Assembly: GCA_028671895.1 (NCBI GenBank) | Contig: CM053809.1 | Location: 32,215,501 to 32,279,500 of the forward strand | Origin: Oenanthe sinensis | Taxonomy: Eukaryota > Streptophyta > Magnoliopsida > Apiales > Apiaceae | Direction of reading: 5' to 3' | Length of the DNA stretch: 64,000 nt | Shown here: piece after piece, positions 57,801-64,000 of the stretch | Numbering within the stretch: the first letter of the stretch is position 1 | Layout: the number at the start of each line of letters is the position of its first letter | Made by a program: the position numbers and the translations under genes | Notes under the pieces: model-generated | Seen by the model: the letters and a program-made list of their open reading frames with translations, nothing else | The model's database searches: none | What the model was told of the DNA's origin: nothing

Positions 57801-60427
57801 CACATTAGGAGAATTCTATATTTATAGAAAATATTATAGGTCACGGATACAAAACATGGATATCAAAACTGTAAGCCTAAATAGATAAATTTCAATTTCC
57901 AACCGAAGTCTCAGATTCATTATATTTGCTTTTTTAGGGTTGGGAACAAAGACCAATGTTTTATCTATTTGCACAAGCATTGACATAAATAATTGTATAT
58001 TCTCAATAGCACCCCTACTAAAGTCTATGTTTTTTCGTATCCAAATGACCATAATAATTACTCCCTCCGTCCCATATTTCTTGTCTCATTTTGACTTTTC
58101 AAAGTCAAATTAATCAATTTTGACCAACAAATTAAACATGTTATATAATAATATATATTTTTTAGAAAAATATTATAATAAAATTTAACTATTCTATTTT
58201 ATGAATCAATTTATAAAGTCGTAAAATTATAAATAAATATTTTAAAATTGTTAGTCAAAGTTAAAAAAAATTGCCTTTGAAAAGTCAAAATGAGACGAGA
58301 ATTATGGGATGGAGGGAGTACTTGATAGGGATATAGCTGAAAATGAGCATTAATTATAGTCTATAAACTTGAGAAAAGTAAATAGTTTGAAACACTGAAG
58401 ATTCTCCAAATGAAAAATATTATAATGAAACAGAGAACTTGTTAATTATTTGAATAATTTAGTTATTCAATTATTCATTTATAGAATTTGGGACAAGAAA
58501 AAAATCAGGAAAATATAATCAGTAGAAAAAGAAACAGTCGCAGAAAAACAATCAGGTCTCTTTACTTTGTTACAATTTTTAAGTCTAGAAGGAAGGCTTT
58601 CTGGAGTACAAAATTTAAGTCCAAAAGAATAAGTAATGACAATATTATGTTATGCTGGTGCAAGGATTCTAACACATGACCCATTGTACAAAATTTACGC
58701 CACTGACAAGCTTAATTATTTAACTATTTTGCTAAGGGGTATAATAGTATCCAATACGTAGTTGATTACCAGGTGCTCCGACCCTGCCTATATGTGTATC
58801 GTATGAGTAGTTAGAAGGTGAAAAAGATTAGTAGCTGCAAAAGTAATGGAATTCTAAGCTGAAGGGCTATATCTGACCAGTTACTAGAGTTGTCCATGTT
58901 ATCATATATAAGGACATCAATATTAAATCTTTAGTACATCATGAACAATTAAATCAAAAAACATGCATATGCAGACAGTAGATACAACAATATCAACAAA
59001 GGACTAATATTGTACCTATAGATGTTCTATCTGCACCTGGAGGAATCTCATCAAAGTCTACTCCAATTATCGGTCCATCTTCCCTCAGCGGACCTCCTAA
59101 CTGTGCCTCGATGCAACTTATCACCCTATGCACCTTAGCAGATCGTGGTGACAACTCACACTGCCGCGGCCTCAATGGTATGTCTTCATGATCACTGAAC
59201 TGACTCGAATCCGAACCTGAACCTGACCTCAATCTGGAACCTGAACCATCATCCCTACCCAACTTAACTCCCTTTATTTCATCTGTATGAGAATCAAAAG
59301 AACCCTTCCTTGCCACAGGAGTTGCTAGCTGGTTCTTAGAAGCCCCTTCCTTCTTATCTTTCAGCCTTCGGTGACAAAACCACATCTGCAGTTGCCGGTC
59401 TGTTAACCCTAACAGTACTGAAAGCTCTGCTCTTGTAGCCTCTGAAGGGTACGTCTCAGCTGTTCAATTCGCAAAATGCCAAAGCCCATTAATTAAAGCT
59501 CAAATATACACTGGCCCGCATACTACCCAGACCTCACATTTACACAAACACACAAGTCAAGATCATATTACACACATCTTACCTTACACTTGCACATTAA
59601 TCACGCATCAGATGAGACGAACGCACACAACAAACAAATCTCTCTCTCTCACTCTCTCTCTCTCTCTCTCTCACGCACACACCTGTTAAACCTCACATAC
59701 AGATGCACACACAGACTTGAACTTCACACACACACACACACACACATATGTTAAACCTCACATGTAGAAGCACACACAGATTTTAACCTCGTATATACAC
59801 AGACGGAATATATATATGCTCAACTTCACAATAATACGCATATTAATCAAACCTTACACACTAATTAAACCTGAACTCCACACACACACATACACATTAT
59901 CGAAGCTCACAATTGCGCGCACACTAAAAATAAATAAACACCACAATTACACACACATTAATCGAACTTACACTCTTACGGGCAAACACATGGAAGCATA
60001 CACAAACGCACTAATTAAACTTCTAATCCACAAACACGCATTATCAAATCTCACAATTAGACACGCACACGCAAAATTAAACTTCACAATCACATACACA
60101 TCAATAGAACCTCACACGCGTATGCGCAAACACACAAATTAAGCTTCGAATCCACACACATTCCCAAACCTCACAATCACACAAACAAACCCCATCAATC
60201 CAACCTCACTTTCAACACCAACCCATCAAAAAACTCCCACAAATCAACAACCCCAAAACACACGCACACAAACAACACTAAAACCAAAAAAACAAACAAA
60301 CCCAAGTGAGAATAAAACCTGCATAAGTCCTCTCAAGAGCTTCCAATTGAAAGGGTGTTTTCATCTGTCTCTTAGGCTTCACTGACCCATCACCCGTACG
60401 ATCTCCTTCAGACCCACCAGTCTCCAT
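42899..60427 (-). CDS. RLT2: Homeobox-DDT domain protein, RINGLET (RLT) type chromatin-remodelling subunit
   Basis: Eighteen exons: 60427-60319, 59459-59016, 53127-53045, 52456-52166, 52087-52004, 51910-51746, 51626-51404, 51198-51098, 50320-50234, 50105-49953, 49841-49686, 49178-48557, 48462-48236, 48124-47588, 45913-45308, 45164-45063, 44059-43805, 43645-42899. All are in phase, giving 1663 residues, the usual size. Domains in order: homeodomain (17-73) with WFCHRRLKDKK, where family RLT has CH instead of QN; charged coiled coil (310-450); DDT (about 497-555, VWRFCNTFSDVLGLWPFTLDEF); HARE-HTH (about 672-735, TPGTIKFAAYHVL); WHIM-type blocks (GEYCDLCVEERLSALVVL; LGQDRRHNRYWKF); a four-Cys cluster (about 1226-1243, CEFC...CPTC); a basic then acidic tail. 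RLT proteins partner ISWI ATPases (CHR11/CHR17) in the nucleus and delay the floral transition. Exon 3 is the least certain. RLT2 versus RLT1 is a guess. Confidence 0.95.
44165..44294 (+). mobile_element. tRNA-related SINE in RLT intron 16
   Basis: It contains a box-A-like word (tagcctagtaga, 44,173-44,184), a box-B word (GGTTCAAGCC, 44,223-44,232) and an A-rich tail ending aaaaaaaaaaa at 44,294. The flanks acatacaagatcaattta (44,147-44,164) and acatacaggattaattaa (44,297-44,314) are an 18-bp target duplication with a few mismatches, as left by LINE-driven insertion. About 130 bp long and opposite in orientation to the gene. Confidence 0.75.
46094..46114. repeat. 21-base C tract (G tract in the RLT transcript)
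   Basis: An uninterrupted run of 21 C on the plus strand in RLT intron 14. The transcribed RNA would carry G21, which can form a G-quadruplex. Confidence 0.9.
46600..46900. repeat. Dispersed repeat in RLT intron 14
   Basis: It shares an ordered set of words with 55,123-55,350 in intron 2 of the same gene: cagagagttggaagaaa/cagagagttggtagaaa, aaataaattctcagattt/aaataaattatcagattt, aatatttaaaattt/aatattcaaaatct, ttggatgataagaaacta/ttggataataaaaaacta. Both copies lie in the same orientation. Probably LTR-element derived, but no complete element is seen. Confidence 0.6.
48492..48515. repeat. (AC)n microsatellite in RLT intron 12
   Basis: About twelve AC units within the 94-bp intron between exons 12 and 13, leaving little other intron sequence. 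On the RNA this is a GU-rich tract close to the donor. Confidence 0.85.
53582..54605. other. RLT intron 2, left part
   Basis: Non-coding. A short piece at 54,445-54,490 (caaaggcaaagcctaggcacg) looks like a remnant of a common plant MITE. Otherwise nothing was assigned. Confidence 0.35.
54606..54803. repeat. GGTTCGG-rich repeat (hAT-like MITE remnant)
   Basis: It starts TAGGGCTGAGCATTC and holds four imperfect 25-30 bp units, gagcattcattcagttcgg and variants, followed by inverted words aaccgaaccgaac on the right side. This make-up matches the elements at 15,475 and 38,128. The right end is not clear. Confidence 0.5.
55123..55350. repeat. Dispersed repeat in RLT intron 2
   Basis: The second copy of the repeat described at 46,600-46,900, diverged but collinear. 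Confidence 0.55.
55640..56130 (+). mobile_element. Copia-type LTR with primer-binding site remnant
   Basis: The sequence has a TATA-like ctataaatag at about 55,840, a long CT-rich leader (tttctctctctagattctc) and an end at ttcctgaca near 56,118. This is followed by tagtactagagtcaagg, close to the TGGTATCAGAGTC primer-binding region of plant Copia elements. The left border is not defined and no gag or pol frame follows, so it is an LTR plus a little leader, or a solo-LTR remnant. Confidence 0.5.
57082..57454 (+). pseudogene. Nuclear insertion of plastid DNA: rpoC1 and rpoB fragments
   Basis: At 57,082-57,120 the plus strand reads SNIGVAKSKIWGK and then, after a frame slip, TIVWEILRE, matching the plastid RNA polymerase beta-prime subunit (rpoC1). 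At 57,383-57,454 it reads YYRSELDHNGISVYTG followed by TIISDWGG, a block of plastid rpoB. Both genes are adjacent in plastomes, but there rpoB precedes rpoC1; here the fragments are short and in the opposite order. The DNA between them (57,150-57,380) was not identified but may also be plastid. It sits in RLT intron 2. Confidence 0.7.
58061..58318. mobile_element. Stowaway MITE, 258 bp
   Basis: Termini CTCCCTCCGTCCCAT and ATGGGATGGAGGGAG with TA on each side. Long subterminal pairing (cattttgacttttcaaagtc against gaaaagtcaaaatgag). Located in RLT intron 2. Confidence 0.9.
59560..60310. repeat. CA-rich degenerate satellite in RLT intron 1
   Basis: Nearly the whole 859-bp intron is made of acacac runs and words like ttaaacctcacat, gcacacacagac and aacctcacaatcacac. 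A pure (ct)n run lies at 59,641-59,671 and a (ca)n run at 59,727-59,745. The units are irregular (about 40-70 bp). In the RNA this is GU-rich. The 108-residue frame in it is an artefact of the repeat. Confidence 0.7.
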
Positions 60428-62873
60428 CAATTCACCTTAACCCTAGAGATCCCAATTTGGGGAAAAGGGCTTCTCATAAACACGAAAAAGATGCAGACTT
60501 TATATGCCAACACGTATATATAAATGAATAAGAGACACGAATTATGATCAAATTAAGATAATGGGTAGGAATAAAAACAAGAAAATAAATTAAAGTTGAA
60601 GAGATTGAGATTGTTGAAAGTAAACAACAACTAGTACTAGTACTAGTACTAGTTGTTAAATTATAACAACAACAATTTTTAACCCTCACCACGATTTGTT
60701 GTTTCATTGTGCGCTTTTATTACTACCAAATTTATATATTTTTTATTTATGTTCTTCTTTTTTTGAAACGTTATTTTCACTATGAAATCGGAGGTTAATG
60801 TGATTCGTTCGGGATGGAATAAATCAACTGTGCGTGTGTGTGAGTGCGTGGGAAAGAACCTGGTGCCTGCAAAGGTACGGTCATTTTTTAGTTTTTACCG
60901 TTATTTTCTTCTAGAAAAATCGAAATCTCACGAATATAAAATTGAAATTTTATATTTTTTCGAAAATTGGGTTATATTTCGCTTAAAATACTGGGCGCAT
61001 CTTTTTTAACATAATTTATCGGAAAAATGTATAAAATCATATATGTTCGAATTGAATATAATGATTCCGTATATAAAATACGATACTATTTTAGATATAT
61101 AAAATGAAGAAGTATATAAATATCTTATATGAAGATAATAATTCCGTGTATAAAATATGTTATCATTTTCGGCATAAGAAATGGAAAATCAATCATATTA
61201 AATTTGATTGCGTTTTTTTATTAAAAAATAATCATATGAACACATTAAATTTAGCAAGCGCAAATAACATTTGTATTATATATAATTATTATGTTTATAT
61301 GCGACTGTCGCGTTAATTAGGTAATTTACTCTCCTCGATAACATTATCTCGATGTTATTAGTGATGTGCTATAATTATTATTATAATGGGGTGAAATTAA
61401 GAAAAAATTATTATAATTATTAGTAGTCAATTAGTTTTAATAATATGAGTTCTTTCGGATGGAGGGTAATATGTAACGGTTTTTTGGTTGGTTTAAAATG
61501 AAAAATATTATACTTGCGGCTTAATAACTGCTACATGTAAGTTTGCTTAAATGTATAATATTACATTATTATAGAATTAATGTACACTTTCGAGTGTACA
61601 AGTCGTACACAAGTATATAAAAGTCTGCTTAAATGTACAAAATTAAATCATTACAGAGTTAATGTGCATTTCCGATCTAACAAGTGATATTAGTGATAAA
61701 TTACCCAAAAAAGAGTGATATTAGTGACAGAGAAAAAAAAATTCAACTTTACGATTAATGCGAGCTGTATTACATGAATGAGATACGTGGTTAAAATTTT
61801 TATATGAAGCTTTTTGTCGAATATTTAATACTCAAGCGACGTGTCTTTTGAGAGTAAGGACAATATAAATGGTCTTCAATATATTAATTTCATTAGTGCT
61901 AAACACTTTCGTACGTATTTAAAAATAAATTAATGTGGGTAATCTCTAAATTCATGATAAATTCTTAAAATGTCATAATTTATTGATGTATTTGTTACTA
62001 TTACCTATGTACGTTTATAATCTGAACTAAAATATTCACTATATTTGATATGAAACTAGAGTGTCATATAATGCAACAACAAATAATCTAAACTAAAATA
62101 TTCACTATATTCAATATGAAACTAGAGTGTCATGTAATGCAATAACAAAGGAAGAGATGAGCAAATCTGATACTGATCGGAGCTAGTTTTGCATGGAGGT
62201 AAAGAAGTCAAAAAAATCATAATTTTATAAATAATTCTTATTTATATTTACTGAATATTTTATATTATATCTCATCAACGTGGATTTATACCTTAGTAAA
62301 GAAATTAAGCGCAAAAAGTGACACGCATTCTGAAAAAATAACTAAATAATAACGATCAATCTAACACACAGATGTATATATAATAATTTAAAATCTATAA
62401 AAGACGCAACTAATCAATAACACAATAAATACTTTTAAATTTATATCAACACACTTCTCTCTCATCATTTTATTACTAAAGAGGAGTTTTAGAGCCTGTT
62501 CAAATAAATTTATAAAATAATTATATACGACTTTAAATGATTTATAATGAGAAATTAAAATTTTAATTTTGAGGTAGCATCTTTAATACTTTTTTAAAAA
62601 GAAAAAATTAAATTAATAAATTGTATATATAAATGATGATATTTATCTTTATGAAATAAAATTAAATTACAAAATACTTAAGTCTACACCATCATGCTCT
62701 CGAGTCTCGACATCTTCAAACTCAAAAAGTGATAAAATTGGCTCACAAAAATACAAAATCACGATTGCCCCTGTATTCCGCTTTTTAAAAAGCATTTTGG
62801 TCACCAAAGTTTGCTAGTTTTACATTTCTCGAGTTCAGAAGAGCGTTCAAAGTACCGTAAAAAAAGCCTTTTA
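60428..62873. other. 5' flank of RLT and gene-free spacer
   Basis: The first 350 bp should hold the RLT promoter and leader, including four tandem actagt words at 60,630-60,655. Beyond that I see AT-rich sequence with two old local duplications, at 61,545-61,675 (gcttaaatgtataatatt against gcttaaatgtacaaaatt) and 62,018-62,149. No gene was recognised. Confidence 0.4.
62018..62149. repeat. 66-bp tandem duplication, two copies
   Basis: The copies 62,018-62,083 and 62,084-62,149 both read aactaaaatattcactata and end gtcat(a/g)taatgcaa(c/t)aacaa, with about six differences. Confidence 0.85.
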
Positions 62874-63107
62874 CTCCCTCTGTTTTTTTATTTATCGTTT
62901 TGACTTTTGACATACATATTGAAGTACTTTGACTGCATAGTAAAAATTATTATTTTTAATTAGTTTTTTTTATAAATTAAAATTTTGATTACATATTTTT
63001 ATTCAGGAGGAAAAAAAATTAAAAAATAATAATTTTAACTATGCAGTCAAAACTCATAAAAGTGTGCGTCAAAAAATCAAACGTCAAATAATAAAAAAGT
63101 GAGGGAG
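62874..63107. mobile_element. Stowaway MITE, 234 bp
   Basis: Termini CTCCCTCTGTTTTTTTATT and AATAAAAAAGTGAGGGAG between TA dinucleotides. Subterminal cgttttgacttttgacata is matched in inverted form around gtgcgtcaaaaaatcaaacg. Confidence 0.8.
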
Positions 63108-63109
63108 TA

Positions 63110-63462
63110 TTATAAGTTAAATGAGAAATTAATATACGGAGTAGAACATATTCCTGACAAAAAAATAGATAAAGAAAACACACGACGGGATATGATGGGG
63201 AAGGATTATTCTTACCTATTTGAAAGCATGAAATCTTTTTGTTATATTACAACAGATAGAATGATACATTATTTTGGTCAGAGTGAAATTGATTGCATGT
63301 TGATTAGCAATCCTTTATACGTACTCTGACACAATTAAACATATATAGTATATAAGAAACATTCACAACGATAGCAACTTATAATCTCTCTCTGGAAGGA
63401 AAACACATGTAAATCTACAATGTCACTTCGATGGATGTCAAGAAATCTATTCTTCACACTTC
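63110..63462. other. 3' flank of the translocator gene
   Basis: Likely 3' untranslated region and spacer. The 76-residue plus-strand frame at 63,099-63,329 starts inside the MITE end and has no motif. Confidence 0.4.
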
Positions 63463-63915
63463 TCAAGCTGCTTTCGCTTGCTGCAAAAGAATGAGAAAAG
63501 TTGAATTACATCATATGCTACAGAGTCTGAGTGTGAGCATCTTATTATGGACTAAAGACGTGAAAAGTTCTTGAATTATTGTCTGAATTCGACATTTAGA
63601 CAATGGACATGTATCAATTATCATGTTGGATACTTTCAGCCAAGTTCGGATAGGTGATAGATAGAGAGCACCAAAAGATGTTAAAATCAGACACTTGAAT
63701 TTGTTTAATTATTAGTTGATCAATTCCTAACGAACTGATGTTAGAGAAATTAATTACTTTTAAAAATTTAAGACTAAGCCAAGACTAGCGAACAAGGTAT
63801 CAATTTTAACTTACTCGTTTCTTTTCTTCAATCCCGGCCTTAATGAATGAGTACATTGCCACTCCAGCAATTGCTATGCCAGTTCCAATAGCTGTTTGTG
63901 TCGAAATCTTGTTAC
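63463..63915 (-). CDS. TPT: Chloroplast triose-phosphate/phosphate translocator, last two coding exons (partial)
   Basis: The penultimate exon (63,915-63,815) encodes GNKISTQTAIGTGIAIAGVA followed by MYSFIKAGIEEKKR, the last membrane helix and basic tail of the plastid TPT. The final exon (63,480-63,463) adds QAKAA and a stop. Donor gtaagt, acceptors cacag and tgcag, and phases agree. TPT sits in the inner envelope membrane and exchanges triose phosphate made in photosynthesis for cytosolic phosphate. The stretch GNKIST is TPT-specific; GPT, PPT and XPT differ here. The rest of the gene lies beyond the right edge (higher coordinates). Confidence 0.9.
63481..63814. other. Last intron of the translocator gene
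   Basis: A 334-bp intron. It contains a piece of the dispersed repeat also seen near the left end of the window (atgttggatactttcagcca at about 63,625 against atgttggacacttctagcca at 507). Confidence 0.6.
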
Positions 63916-64000
63916 CTGTGGAGATTAAAACATTTGAGATGTAACTGGAATATATAGGTGTGGGAAAGATGAAACAAAACACACGAGGTAGCTGGAAAAA

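Noticed and set aside
59816..60142. A 108-residue Thr/His-rich plus-strand frame
   Set aside because: It is the CA-rich satellite of RLT intron 1 read as protein.

Overview
This window is nuclear DNA from a flowering plant, almost certainly a eudicot. The genes have many short exons in an AT-rich background, their products are plant families (AP2/ERF factor, MACPF protein, Di19 zinc finger, NFD6, homeobox-DDT remodeller subunit, plastid triose-phosphate translocator), and the spaces between are full of plant DNA transposons. A plastid-derived insertion lies in one intron. I cannot fix the family or species from sequence alone.

Layout. Positions 1-15 kb are gene-poor and transposon-rich. They hold a LINE reverse-transcriptase fragment, the first exon of a mitochondrial basic amino acid carrier that runs off the left edge (minus strand), five Stowaway-type MITEs, a PIF/Harbinger-like element, a Mutator-like element with a truncated but spliceable transposase gene, a 720-bp near-perfect palindrome with its own target duplication, a hAT- or Harbinger-like MITE, a decayed RPA1-like fragment and one Helitron 3' end. 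From 15.5 to 30.4 kb lie three intact genes: an intronless ERF repressor-type factor (+), an NSL1-like MACPF gene of seven exons (+) and a five-exon Di19 gene (-), the last two convergent. From 31 to 37 kb there is an unrecognised three-exon minus-strand gene model and a broken OB-fold gene whose 4.8-kb intron contains a three-copy tandem repeat, one copy of which carries a MITE with a visible empty site in its sister copies. From 38 to 42 kb lie a hAT-type MITE, an NFD6-like gene (-) and a conserved single-exon protein of unknown function (-). From 42.9 to 60.4 kb one gene, a RINGLET (RLT) homeobox-DDT protein (-), spans 18 exons; its introns hold a SINE with target duplications, a 21-C tract, LTR-like sequence and plastid rpoC1 and rpoB fragments. 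From 60.4 kb to the end is repeat-rich spacer and the last two coding exons of a chloroplast triose-phosphate/phosphate translocator (-).

The genes do not form a pathway; they are ordinary neighbours on a plant chromosome. Exon boundaries were placed by reading splice sites and checking that every junction keeps the reading frame. For NSL1, Di19, NFD6 and RLT all junctions are frame-consistent and give 610, 226, 97 and 1663 residues. These lengths fit my recollection of the families.

I found no CRISPR array, phage, operon or evident new molecular system. The most unusual items are the palindrome beside the Mutator element, the Mutator element that keeps only the DNA-binding half of its transposase, the unrecognised three-exon gene, the SINE and the mosaic plastid insert.
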